Of a stretch of DNA of 64,000 nt, positions 1 through 8,057 are shown piece after piece (within the stretch, counting starts at the first letter, position 1; each line of letters opens with the position of its first letter). This stretch comes from CAYWXV01 sp964462535 (GTDB lineage: Bacteria > Bacteroidota > Ignavibacteria > OLB7). A model generated the notes under the pieces. That model searched no databases. It was not told where the DNA came from and was given only the letters and a program-made list of their open reading frames with translations. The position numbers and the translations under genes were made by a program. Where the stretch lies: positions 29,501 to 93,500 of the forward strand of contig CAYWXV010000009.1 of assembly GCA_964462535.1 (NCBI GenBank), read 5' to 3'.

Positions 1-1151
1 GCCTGCCTAACTTCGTTGTCGCCCATCCCCTCCGGGACGGCGTATGCGTGAAGCTCTATTACTGAACCGCCGTGCTCATTGGCCCAGCGACGTGACTCGT
101 CCTCGAATGTGTGGTACATCGAGATGTTGTCCAGAATGCCACGGCCGGTAGTCCCTACAAAGGGGGGTCGATCGACCATGCGGTCTACCCAAAGACGGAG
201 GACCGCAAAAGGAAGCGTCGGCTCAAGACCACCGATGCTCCTGACAAACTCCGTGTCGTCGAGCCCGGGCGCGTTGGCAAGTACTTGCGTGAGGCCAATA
301 ACAGGGAGAGCGAGCACCACGAGGTCGGCATCATACGTCGCGTTCACCGTGTCGAGTCTATATCGGCCGGACGTCGATCTGCTGATACCTTCCACCGGCT
401 CTTCGAGACGGATCGAGACTCCCAGACCTGCCAGGTAGCTCGCAAACGGCTCCCAGACTGCCTTCGAGAAGGGGCGATCCAGGACATCGAAAACGAGCCC
501 TTCAGGATTGCCGGTAAAGTAGAAGTGGAACATCATCAGAAGCTCCGCGGCGCTCATTTCGTCCTCCGGATTGAAGAACGAATGGGAGAAAACGTCGAAC
601 AGTAGTTGCCGCGCCTCCATAGGGAAGTTCAATGAATCGAGATACGCGCCGGCGCTGATAGAATCGTATCGGGCGTATGTTCTCTCCATGTCGAACGAAA
701 GCATCCGGACGGCGGCACTCTTGTTGACGCGACGGAGTTCCCTCCAACCAAGCGCTCGATTGCGGCGAGTCAGGGCGATGATGTTGAACGGAGTGCGGCG
801 TGGCAGATCGCGGAACGACTGTGTCGCTCCATCCCCCCCAAGAATTGGATAGTCATCCAGCGGTCGGAGAAACGAGAGCGTGGGATCGACTCGGCGAAGG
901 AGATTTCGAAGATTGTAGTACTGCCTGAAGAAGGCGTGAAACCCCCTCTCCATCTGGAACTCTTCGCCGTCCAGCGTGTCGGTCCACGCTCCAAGTCGAC
1001 CACCAAGGTAGGGGAGGCTCTCCAAAATGGTAACCGGCAACGCTCGTTCGGCAAGAATCGTCGCGGCGGCCACGCCAGCGATACCACCGCCAACCACCAC
1101 CGCAACGGGGCGTCCACCCGGGCGACTATCGTTCCGCGGATCGCGCTTCAT
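1..1151 (-). CDS. crtU: CrtU-like carotenoid desaturase / FAD-dependent oxidoreductase (3' end beyond window)
   Basis: Open for 383 codons from ATG at 1151 to the window edge, so the C-terminus is missing. Near the N-terminus it has a dinucleotide-binding motif (VVVGGGIAGVAAATILAE, about residues 18-35), followed by the FAD-contact region GGRLGAW and then RGFHAFFRQYYNLRNLLRR. As I recall, that last motif is typical of CrtU/isorenieratene-synthase-type desaturase-methyltransferases and their relatives within the phytoene-desaturase superfamily. It starts 17 nt after the stop of the upstream methyltransferase gene and is the last visible gene of the carotenoid operon. If it is a true CrtU it would aromatise the beta-ring made by CrtY. 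Another carotenoid or amine oxidase of the same superfamily is the main alternative. Superfamily assignment is firm, substrate is inferred. Confidence 0.65.
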   Translation of the reverse strand, partial: MKRDPRNDSRPGGRPVAVVVGGGIAGVAAATILAERALPVTILESLPYLGGRLGAWTDTLDGEEFQMERGFHAFFRQYYNLRNLLRRVDPTLSFLRPLDDYPILGGDGATQSFRDLPRRTPFNIIALTRRNRALGWRELRRVNKSAAVRMLSFDMERTYARYDSISAGAYLDSLNFPMEARQLLFDVFSHSFFNPEDEMSAAELLMMFHFYFTGNPEGLVFDVLDRPFSKAVWEPFASYLAGLGVSIRLEEPVEGISRSTSGRYRLDTVNATYDADLVVLALPVIGLTQVLANAPGLDDTEFVRSIGGLEPTLPFAVLRLWVDRMVDRPPFVGTTGRGILDNISMYHTFEDESRRWANEHGGSVIELHAYAVPEGMGDNEVRQ

Positions 1152-1168
1152 GTCACTGTCAGTCTGAA

Positions 1169-1888
1169 TCACGACTGTCCGTCCGTGTTCCGGGTGTCCG
1201 GCTTGTGCGCAACGATCGTGTGTACGATTCCGGCCTGCCAGCCTGGCATCCTGTGGGCAGTAACGTCCTCGAATCCCGCGGCAACAAGTCTCTCCATAAG
1301 GCGATCGACGGTGTCGAACTGCACGACCGATTTCCTAAGGTAGCGGAACAGGTCTGCACGACCGGTAAGAAGACGTCCAAGCGGGATCACGATTCCCGAT
1401 GCGACCGCATTCCAGATCCAGCGGCTCCTGCGATGGCCGTCCAGTGTGTATTCGTGAAGCACGAGTGTCCCTCCCGGTTTGATAATCGATCTGATGTTCG
1501 CAAGGCCGGAGTCCGGGTCCGGCAGATTGCGAATGCCGTAGGCCATGAAGACCGCATCAACGTTATCGCCTATCCCCGCCTGCTTCGGGTCGCCCGCGTC
1601 TCCAAGCACGAACGATACGCCGGCCGGCCACTGCTTCGACATCGCGTATTGCAGCATCCCCTTCGATGCGTCAAGGCCGATGACCTCCGCGTCGGGGTGA
1701 GATCCCACAATCGCGTCGGTCGATAAACCAGTCCCGCAACAGAGGTCGACGACGCGGATGTTGTGCTCGTTAGGTACGTGACGTGCACTTATTCCGAGGT
1801 GCTTTCGGTACCCCGGGTTCAGCTTGCACATAATGTCGTACCTGGAGGCGACGCGATCGAACTCGGTGGGGACGGTGTTCTTCTTCAT
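1169..1888 (-). CDS. UbiE/MenG-like class I SAM methyltransferase in the carotenoid operon
   Basis: A 239-residue Rossmann methyltransferase. SAM-binding motif I is VVDLCCGTG (about 46-54), followed by acidic motif II (GLDAS). MAYGIRNLPD (about 115-124) carries the GIRN signature of the UbiE/MenG family. I take the start at ATG 1888 (MKKNTVPTEFDRVASRYD) because that matches the family N-terminus. A longer reading frame exists upstream but would run into the DUF2141 gene, which ends at 1896. It could methylate demethylmenaquinone. Its place between DUF2141 and the CrtU-like gene suggests a carotenoid or quinone substrate made on the same operon. Family is clear, substrate is not. Confidence 0.8.
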   Translation of the reverse strand: MKKNTVPTEFDRVASRYDIMCKLNPGYRKHLGISARHVPNEHNIRVVDLCCGTGLSTDAIVGSHPDAEVIGLDASKGMLQYAMSKQWPAGVSFVLGDAGDPKQAGIGDNVDAVFMAYGIRNLPDPDSGLANIRSIIKPGGTLVLHEYTLDGHRRSRWIWNAVASGIVIPLGRLLTGRADLFRYLRKSVVQFDTVDRLMERLVAAGFEDVTAHRMPGWQAGIVHTIVAHKPDTRNTDGQS

Positions 1889-1895
1889 GCTGATT

Positions 1896-2345
1896 TCAGT
1901 GAATTCGAATTCGAATCGTTGCGCTCTCGCCGGCGCCAAGTTGGAGCACGCAATCCCTGAAGCGGGGAGCCCCAAACGTGCGGGTCCCATCGCGCGATAC
2001 CCCGTATCCCTCGGATGGCATCCCCAATAGATCGGTATCCATCTCGTAGTCGCCGTTCAGGTCGTGAAGGACGGAGACGGCGTACGGTCCTGCCGGCACA
2101 TCGGTGAAGAGGACCTCTGCGGTCCCGTTTCGAATCACTGCCTCGCGCCGAAGAAGTGCGCGTCTCCCCTCGTCAGGAAATCCATCTTCCATGATGAAGA
2201 GCGCGACAAGAGCTTTCCCGTCGTCGCTGTCAAATCCAGTCATGTACACGCGAACCTGACCGGGATTCTGCGCGCGCGCTGGCCTCGCAGCTGCGGCGGC
2301 CAGTACAACCGATATCAGGCCCAGGATGGCAAGTGTTCGATACAT
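1896..2345 (-). CDS. DUF2141 family secreted protein
   Basis: A 149-residue protein with an N-terminal signal peptide (MYRTLAILGLISVVLAAAAA, cleavage probably near ARAQ at about 23-26). The mature domain contains VLHDLNGDYEMDTDLLGMP and EGYGVSRDGTRTFGAPRF, the pattern I associate with DUF2141, a small beta-rich family often found beside phytoene synthase genes. Its ATG overlaps the crtB stop codon (ATGA arrangement at 2342-2345), so the two are translationally coupled. The role is unknown. An envelope or periplasmic accessory to carotenoid handling is an inference from the neighbourhood. Confidence 0.8.
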   Translation of the reverse strand: MYRTLAILGLISVVLAAAAARPARAQNPGQVRVYMTGFDSDDGKALVALFIMEDGFPDEGRRALLRREAVIRNGTAEVLFTDVPAGPYAVSVLHDLNGDYEMDTDLLGMPSEGYGVSRDGTRTFGAPRFRDCVLQLGAGESATIRIRIH

Positions 2346-3280
2346 CAGCGGAGTGTCCGAAGTGATACGAATTCCATGGGGCCCACGTCGCTCTCAGAGG
2401 GAGTCTTTACCTCCCCGGCGGCGGGCTGTGTGGCCAACGCCTTCCAAAGGCCACGCGTTGCCGCCACGAGTTTTCCGGTCCCTCCGACCCACGCCCGTCC
2501 CTTCAACGGATCGCAGCCACGGCGGCGAATCGCCCCGCCGATGCCCGAATAAACCTCGCGCGCAGTCGCTACGGCGATGCGGCAACGCGTGGAAAGATAG
2601 GGGAGACCCCGATCCCCAGACCGATAGTAGTGGTCCGCCAGTTCAAGAGTCTCGCGGACTGTCGCGATCATAGCACGATGAAGCGCAGGCGTGATCGTCT
2701 CCGGCGGGGTGAAGCAGTCAGCTCCGTGAAACGCAAGGCGATCGGCCGGGAGGTAGCAACGACCACGCTCCCAGTCCTCCGCGACGTCTCGGCAAATGTT
2801 CGACAACTGCATGCCGATTCCCAGATGCGCCGCGTTTGCAAGTGCTCTCTCGGACCGAACACCCATCACGTGACACATCATCAGACCGACTACCCCCGCC
2901 GCTCGATAACTGTACAGGAGGAGATCCGACTGCGTCGCGTAGAAGTACCCGTGCGTGTCCATTGCCATTCCGGCGACCAGGGCGTCGGGATAGGAGCGGG
3001 GGATGCGGTGCCGTTCAACAATGCGTCTGAACTCTGAAAGAACGGGATCGTGGATCGTGGCCGTGTCGTATACGGCGTCCACCATTCGTTGTGCTTCCAC
3101 CAATCGGAGCTTCCGATTGTCGTCGTCGGCGTCGTCGATCAAATCGTCAATCGTGCGGCAAAAGGCGTAGAGCGTAATGACATCGTCCCGAATCTCCGCC
3201 GGTAGGAGTCGGGCAGCCAGCGAGAAGCTCCGGCTTCGATGTCGGATGATCTCCGTTGCTCGTTGGTGCGCCTCTGTCAT
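2345..3280 (-). CDS. crtB: Phytoene synthase
   Basis: A 311-residue squalene/phytoene synthase that joins two geranylgeranyl diphosphates head to head into phytoene. Both aspartate-rich Mg-diphosphate sites are visible: DDLIDD around 45-50 and DVAEDWERGRCYLP around 165-178. The length is normal for the family. It sits in the expected order after crtI and overlaps its 3' end by four bases; its own stop overlaps the DUF2141 start. All catalytic motifs look intact. The other possible reading, a squalene synthase of the HpnC/HpnD type, is less likely given crtI and crtY in the same operon. Confidence 0.93.
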   Translation of the reverse strand: MTEAHQRATEIIRHRSRSFSLAARLLPAEIRDDVITLYAFCRTIDDLIDDADDDNRKLRLVEAQRMVDAVYDTATIHDPVLSEFRRIVERHRIPRSYPDALVAGMAMDTHGYFYATQSDLLLYSYRAAGVVGLMMCHVMGVRSERALANAAHLGIGMQLSNICRDVAEDWERGRCYLPADRLAFHGADCFTPPETITPALHRAMIATVRETLELADHYYRSGDRGLPYLSTRCRIAVATAREVYSGIGGAIRRRGCDPLKGRAWVGGTGKLVAATRGLWKALATQPAAGEVKTPSESDVGPMEFVSLRTLR

Positions 3281-4785
3281 GCCGGCTGGATCTCCTTCGC
3301 TTTCACATTGAAATCGTTCAGAATGGTCTCTACAGTTGCGCGAGCGGAGTTGATCACCCCGGGCACGCCTGCGCCCGGATGTGTACCAGCACCAGCAATG
3401 TACAGTCCCGGGATGTCGGCATCACGGTTGTGTGGGCGGAACCAGGCGCTCTGCCGCAGAAGGGGTGCACACGAAAACGCGGAACCATTGAAGGCGTTCA
3501 GCTCGGTCTTGAAGTCGAGGGGAGTCATCCAGCGGCGCGTCACGACATGACGACGGAGATCGGGCATCAAGTCCTCCAGCGATTCTAGTATGCGCTCTGC
3601 ATACCCGGGCGCGATCGATTCCCAATCGAGCGGAGCGTTACCTAGATGTGGGACGGGGGAGAGGACGTAGAATGTTGCGCAGCCGTCAGGGGCCAGAGAC
3701 TTGTCCGTGACCGAAGGGGCATGGAGATAGAGGCTGAAGTCCTCGGGCAACTTTCGACCATGAAAGATGTCCTTCAGGAGACCACGATAGCGGGGGCCGA
3801 ACACCACCGTATGGTGTTGCATGTCGTCGTATGTGCGATCGGTACCGAAGTAGAGAACGAACAGGGACATCGACCATTCCATCCCCTCTAGCCGCCGGGC
3901 CATTTTTCGTGCGGTCGGCGCACCCTTGTAGAGTCGGTCATATGTGTGATGGATATCGGCATTCGAGACCACCAAATCAAACGTGCGTGCTTCCTGCCCA
4001 CGCGCATGAACAGTGTGGGTGACACGGCCATGCGTTTCACCCAGCTCGATACCCTCGACCGCCGACTCCAGATGAATCGTTCCTCCCAGTTCGATGAATA
4101 GACGGACCAACTCGCGAATCAGGGCTCCGGTTCCGCCACGGGGAAAGAAGACCCCCCACTCACGTTCCAGGAAATGGATCAGTGTGTAGATGGAACTCGT
4201 TTCAAACGGATTACCTCCCACCAGCAAGGCATGGAACGACAGGGCCTCACGGAGGTGTTCGTCCTTGATGAATCGGCTGACCGTACGGTAGACCGACCGG
4301 TCAGCGCGCAGCCGCATGAGCTGAGGGGCAACTCTGACCATGTCGGAGAATCTGAGGAACGGCTTTGCGGCCAGTTCACTGTAGCCGTGATGAAAAACCT
4401 CACGGGCATACGACACGAATCGACGGTATCCCCGGAGGTCGCCGGGGGAGAGTCGCGCGATTTCTGCTTCGAGATCGCCGTCGTAGTCCATCTCGACGCC
4501 ATCAGCCCACCGAAGCCGGTAGAAGGGTGAGACAGGAATCATCTCGATACGCTCGGACATCACGGCGCCACTCAGCGTGAAAAGCTCTTCGATGCAGTCC
4601 GGGGCCGTGATTACGGTTGGACCCGCATCGAATGTGAAGCCGTCCTGTTCATAGACGTAGGCCCGCCCGCCGGCCCGGTCCCGTGATTCGTATATCGTCG
4701 TGCTGATACCGGCCGCCTGGAGCCGAATGGCGCTGGCGAGTCCCCCAAAACCACTACCGATAACCGCCGCTTTCAAATCAGTCAT
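3277..4785 (-). CDS. crtI: Phytoene desaturase
   Basis: A 502-residue CrtI-type flavoprotein that introduces double bases of conjugation stepwise into phytoene to give lycopene. The N-terminal FAD site is AAVIGSGFGGLASAIRL, followed by GGRAYVYEQDGFTFDAGPT. The C-terminus has the CrtI signature GLYIAGAGTHPGAGVPGV before a final helix. Length is typical. It overlaps the prenyl synthase gene upstream by 8 nt and crtB downstream by 4 nt. The number of desaturation steps cannot be read from sequence, but the lycopene cyclase gene in the same operon implies lycopene as product. Confidence 0.93.
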   Translation of the reverse strand: MTDLKAAVIGSGFGGLASAIRLQAAGISTTIYESRDRAGGRAYVYEQDGFTFDAGPTVITAPDCIEELFTLSGAVMSERIEMIPVSPFYRLRWADGVEMDYDGDLEAEIARLSPGDLRGYRRFVSYAREVFHHGYSELAAKPFLRFSDMVRVAPQLMRLRADRSVYRTVSRFIKDEHLREALSFHALLVGGNPFETSSIYTLIHFLEREWGVFFPRGGTGALIRELVRLFIELGGTIHLESAVEGIELGETHGRVTHTVHARGQEARTFDLVVSNADIHHTYDRLYKGAPTARKMARRLEGMEWSMSLFVLYFGTDRTYDDMQHHTVVFGPRYRGLLKDIFHGRKLPEDFSLYLHAPSVTDKSLAPDGCATFYVLSPVPHLGNAPLDWESIAPGYAERILESLEDLMPDLRRHVVTRRWMTPLDFKTELNAFNGSAFSCAPLLRQSAWFRPHNRDADIPGLYIAGAGTHPGAGVPGVINSARATVETILNDFNVKAKEIQPA

Positions 4786-5818
4786 AGCTCTTCTGCAGTG
4801 CCTCCAGCTCGTCGTTGATCGCGCCTAGGAGAGTCGCATCGGTGAAATGTCTTCCGAGTTCCGCTAGCGCAGCGTCAAGTGTCGCTCGTATGACACTCAT
4901 CCCTGCCTCCCGGGTCCGTTCCAGCAATTGCTCGCGGAGTAGATCGGGATCTGCCCCATCCCGAACGCCCGATGCCATCCGTTGCAGGTCAGCGAAGTCG
5001 GAGCGCGTCGCCGACTCGGCAAGCCATGCCCACGGCCATGTCGGGGCTGATTGGCGCAAGTCTTCCAACCCCTTTTCGCGTCTCCGTGGAGAGGCTAACC
5101 CACCCAGATCGTCAAGCATTTGGAGCCCGCGACCGATCTCGATGGCGAACCGCGAGAGGAGTCGAATCACGTGTGCCTCTGCACCAGCGGAGATCGCACC
5201 GTAGGATGATGCCAATTGCATAAGGCTCCCCGTCTTCAGCCGCGTGACGGCGTCAACAACCGCGGGGACGTCGTCGCGACCAAGACCATCCACCCTTGTT
5301 GCGATGTCGAGCGCCTGACCCTGATGGCAACGCATCAACGCAATCGATGTCTGCCGGTACAACGCAAGACGTATGTGCGGTGAAAGCCCGGCGCGATCGA
5401 TCTCAGTCATCGCCCAGAAATACATCCAGTTGGCACCGTTCAGCGCACGAGGAAGACCCCAGCGAAGGTGGAGGGCCATGTCATTTCTGCGCAGCGTCGA
5501 GCCATCCTGAATGTCGTCGATGACGAGAGAGCCCGCATGGAAGATTTCGATGATCTCGGCCAACCGATGACTGTACGCCGGCGCGTTCCCGCCTGAGAGG
5601 AGGTAGCAGGCATGAACGAACCGGGCACGGAACTCCTTGCCAGGTCTGTTGAGGAAATCGTCCAGGGGATCCGTCAGCGCCTCGCGCCAGAGGCCGTCGG
5701 GTACCTCAACCGGATCTACTGCTTCCCAGGGAAGGGCTGGCGCGGTCTCGAAGCGTTCGTGCAGAAGTCTGCTCAAACGTCCCTGGAATGAATTCTGGTC
5801 GACAGCTGCGTGATTCAA
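4778..5818 (-). CDS. crtE: Polyprenyl (geranylgeranyl) diphosphate synthase, TTG start
   Basis: A trans-isoprenyl diphosphate synthase, 346 residues from a TTG start at 5818. TTG is chosen because a perfect AGGAGG lies 5 nt upstream (5824-5829) and the start overlaps the crtY stop codon; the longer open frame upstream lies inside crtY. The first aspartate motif is DDIQDGSTLRR (101-111). The second is DDLGG (236-240), so the third aspartate of the usual DDxxD is replaced by glycine; EDLRQSAPTWPWAWLAE follows where the conserved K/R-T-LP region of the family lies. In this operon it should supply geranylgeranyl-PP to CrtB. The altered second motif means chain length and activity are less certain than for a canonical CrtE. 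Confidence 0.8.
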   Translation of the reverse strand: MNHAAVDQNSFQGRLSRLLHERFETAPALPWEAVDPVEVPDGLWREALTDPLDDFLNRPGKEFRARFVHACYLLSGGNAPAYSHRLAEIIEIFHAGSLVIDDIQDGSTLRRNDMALHLRWGLPRALNGANWMYFWAMTEIDRAGLSPHIRLALYRQTSIALMRCHQGQALDIATRVDGLGRDDVPAVVDAVTRLKTGSLMQLASSYGAISAGAEAHVIRLLSRFAIEIGRGLQMLDDLGGLASPRRREKGLEDLRQSAPTWPWAWLAESATRSDFADLQRMASGVRDGADPDLLREQLLERTREAGMSVIRATLDAALAELGRHFTDATLLGAINDELEALQKSYD

Positions 5819-6969
5819 TGTGGCCTCCTGATGGCGTGGAGTGCATCCTTCAGCCTTATTCCCTGTGGCGGCTTCCCCAGGAGTATTCTCGCGCGATCCA
5901 TTCCGGTCAATTCCATGGCGTAGAACCGGCGTATGAGACTTTCGGGGAGCCTGTAGAATCGATCGAAGACGTTCCACATCTGATCCTGCTCGAAGCAGGT
6001 GAAGAGCATGCGGTTCAAGAAGTGTGCGAAGCGAGTCTGATCCGCGTGTCGGTCTCGTAACTCGATCCAATCTCGTCCTTCAATCTCGTGTGCTGGAGCG
6101 ATCGAGACGGCATGGGCAACGCGCACGGCGATGGGGAACGAGTATCCGGTAGCCGGATGGAACCAACCCCCGGCGTAGCCGACTTGCACGGCGTGATTCG
6201 GAGATACCTCCGTCGAGCCTCCATAGGGCATCGGCAACACGCCCACCTCTTCGCGTAGCGCTTCAGCGATACGCCATCTCCTCTGAGCAATCTCGGCAAG
6301 CAGACGTTGCCGTGTTGTTTCGATGAAGAGCTTTGGAGATTGGGAGAAGTACGTCTCCTCCACCAAGATTCGAGTCGGAGAGAATGGGAGGACATACAGG
6401 AATCGGAATCCGTCGATCTGTCGGACGGTGGCGTCCATCACGATCGGACACTCCAGCTGATGAGGAGCCTCCAACTCGATCTCGATGCCAAGGAATTTCT
6501 GGAACCCGCTTGGTGCATCGACCGGTGCCATTCCGGGGCCGCGTCCATCAATCACAGCGGTACCCGTCAAGTGCTCTCCATTCATCAGCTCAACATGGTG
6601 GTCCCCCAACGTTCGCACCTCTGACCCACCCACGAAATGACTGTGGCGGGCGCGCGCGAGAGTCGAAAGGAGCTCCCGACTGAACGTCTCGGAAGTAACA
6701 CAGGCATAGGGTTCTTCCAGGGTCCTCGAGCGACTTGGGAAGCGGACCTCGTACCGGGGCCACTCTCGCCAAATCAGCGGCGCTACAACACCGCTCATCG
6801 ACTCCGGAATATCGCGCGTGTGGAAGCACCACGTGTGATTTCCCGCTGGGCGGTCGTCTCTGTCTATCACTACGATCCGCGCATCAGGGCGTCGTTGCAG
6901 AATCGCCATTGCGATCAGACCGTTGGCCAGCCCGGCCCCAACGAGTATGTAGTCGTACTGATAGTCCAT
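5815..6969 (-). CDS. crtY: Lycopene cyclase (CrtY type)
   Basis: A 384-residue flavoprotein of the CrtY/CrtL lycopene cyclase family, which closes beta-ionone rings on lycopene. The N-terminus has the dinucleotide-binding motif YDYILVGAGLANGLIAM, then RPAGNHTWCFH, a stretch I recognise from proteobacterial CrtY. Further on come RFLYVLPFSPTRILVEETYFS and GYAGGWFHPATGYSFP, matching the family's substrate and FAD-binding blocks. Length is normal. It is the first gene of the minus-strand carotenoid operon and is divergent from the carH-like regulator 151 bp away. The number of rings formed cannot be told from sequence. Confidence 0.9.
   Translation of the reverse strand: MDYQYDYILVGAGLANGLIAMAILQRRPDARIVVIDRDDRPAGNHTWCFHTRDIPESMSGVVAPLIWREWPRYEVRFPSRSRTLEEPYACVTSETFSRELLSTLARARHSHFVGGSEVRTLGDHHVELMNGEHLTGTAVIDGRGPGMAPVDAPSGFQKFLGIEIELEAPHQLECPIVMDATVRQIDGFRFLYVLPFSPTRILVEETYFSQSPKLFIETTRQRLLAEIAQRRWRIAEALREEVGVLPMPYGGSTEVSPNHAVQVGYAGGWFHPATGYSFPIAVRVAHAVSIAPAHEIEGRDWIELRDRHADQTRFAHFLNRMLFTCFEQDQMWNVFDRFYRLPESLIRRFYAMELTGMDRARILLGKPPQGIRLKDALHAIRRPH
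5824..5829 (-). promoter_or_regulatory. Strong Shine-Dalgarno deciding the TTG start of the prenyl synthase
   Basis: On the minus strand AGGAGG is followed by five bases and TTG, inside the last codons of crtY. Most other genes in this operon lack such a strong site. It is the main reason for reading the prenyl synthase from TTG 5818 rather than from the longer upstream frame. Confidence 0.75.
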
Positions 6970-7044
6970 GTCGTTCGCAATGGGATGGGGCCCAGTCAGC
7001 TCCGCTCCACGATGGGCGCCTCCGATGACAAGATGGTTGTTTTG

Positions 7045-7094
7045 AACGATTTGACCAAATCAATATTGCCTGAATCGTCCAAATCGTTACATTG
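7045..7094. promoter_or_regulatory. Palindromic operator/promoter region between crtY and the CarH-like regulator
   Basis: GATTTG-AC-CAAATC (7048-7061) is a palindrome with perfect 6-bp arms. AACGATTTG at 7045-7053 is also repeated inverted as CAAATCGTT at 7080-7088, and CCAAATC recurs directly at 7055-7061 and 7079-7085. A TACATTG sequence at 7088-7094 resembles a Bacteroidota -7 element for the plus strand. CarH-family repressors bind repeated palindromic sites overlapping the promoter, so this is the natural operator candidate. The repeats are seen directly; binding is inferred. Confidence 0.5.
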
Positions 7095-7120
7095 AGGCAT
7101 AACCACTTGGAACAGCAGCT

Positions 7121-7963
7121 ATGTCAGACTCGGTACTGATGACAACTCGTGAGGCAGCAGCGACTCTTGGAGTCGGTCCTTCGTCCGTGAAGCGATGGGC
7201 GGATTCGGGCGTTCTCCCTTGCGTCAAAACACCCGGCGGGCACCGCCGGTACCCGAGGGCGGCGGTGCTGGCAATGCTTGAATCAGGGGAGGTGCTGGAG
7301 GCCGCACGATTCACCCACGTTGGTTCAGACGAGTTCGCAGATCGATGGATCGGACTTCTGCTCGCCAGCAGCGATGGGATCAACGATGAGATGGGAGAAC
7401 TCTACCGCCATCAGGGGAATTGGTGGCGGGTAGCCGATTCAATCGGGAGCGTTCTCAGGCGTATCGGCGAGGCGTGGGCGACCGGCAGGTTGACCGTGGT
7501 TCAGGAGCATCTCGTCAGCGAGCGACTCGCGCGATCGATCGAGAAGGCTACCGAGACGTTGCGCATTCCAGATGCCGCACCCTCGGCGCTCCTGGTCATG
7601 GCGCCTGAAGATGACCACACGCTCGGTCTTTCTCTGGCAGAGTTGGTCTTCCGCGAGGCTGGCTGGAAGACCCTCTGGTCCGGGCGACGGACGCCTATCG
7701 GTTCAATCGAGGATTTCGTCGAAGCAAGTGTCATCGATGTCGTGGCGGTAAGCGCCTCACCGTTTTCGGCGGACTCACTTTCACTCACTGGATATGCCTA
7801 CCACCTGGGAGCAATCTGCAGACGCCGTGGGATAGGGCTCGTGGTCGGTGGCCTGGGCGCCTGGCCCGAACCGCTGCCGTATGGGGAGCGAATCCGGACG
7901 TTCGAGGACCTCCATCTGGTCCTCGAATCGTACACGACAAAGCGAGGCAACGGCGTCCCATGA
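7121..7963 (+). CDS. carH: CarH/LitR-type B12-dependent light-responsive MerR regulator
   Basis: A 280-residue protein with an N-terminal MerR-type winged helix (about 6-75; TTREAAATLGVGPSSVKRWADSG, then GGHRRYPRAAVLAM) and a C-terminal cobalamin-binding domain. The light-sensor signature W-x9-EH is present (W119, E129, H130), and EDDHTLG (163-169) gives the lower-ligand histidine H166 in an ExxHxxG context. In CarH, adenosylcobalamin holds a repressor tetramer on DNA in the dark and light breaks it. Its position divergent from the carotenoid operon fits light-induced pigment synthesis. ATG 7121 has only a weak ribosome site; ATG 7139 is a possible alternative start. Confidence 0.85.
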   Translation: MSDSVLMTTREAAATLGVGPSSVKRWADSGVLPCVKTPGGHRRYPRAAVLAMLESGEVLEAARFTHVGSDEFADRWIGLLLASSDGINDEMGELYRHQGNWWRVADSIGSVLRRIGEAWATGRLTVVQEHLVSERLARSIEKATETLRIPDAAPSALLVMAPEDDHTLGLSLAELVFREAGWKTLWSGRRTPIGSIEDFVEASVIDVVAVSASPFSADSLSLTGYAYHLGAICRRRGIGLVVGGLGAWPEPLPYGERIRTFEDLHLVLESYTTKRGNGVP

Positions 7964-8057
7964 TGGGTGCACGTGAAACGATGTACGTGCCGTCACGACC
8001 ACCATTCGGTACAAACTGAAGGACGATCGTCAGCTCCGGGCGACTAACTTCCGCCCC

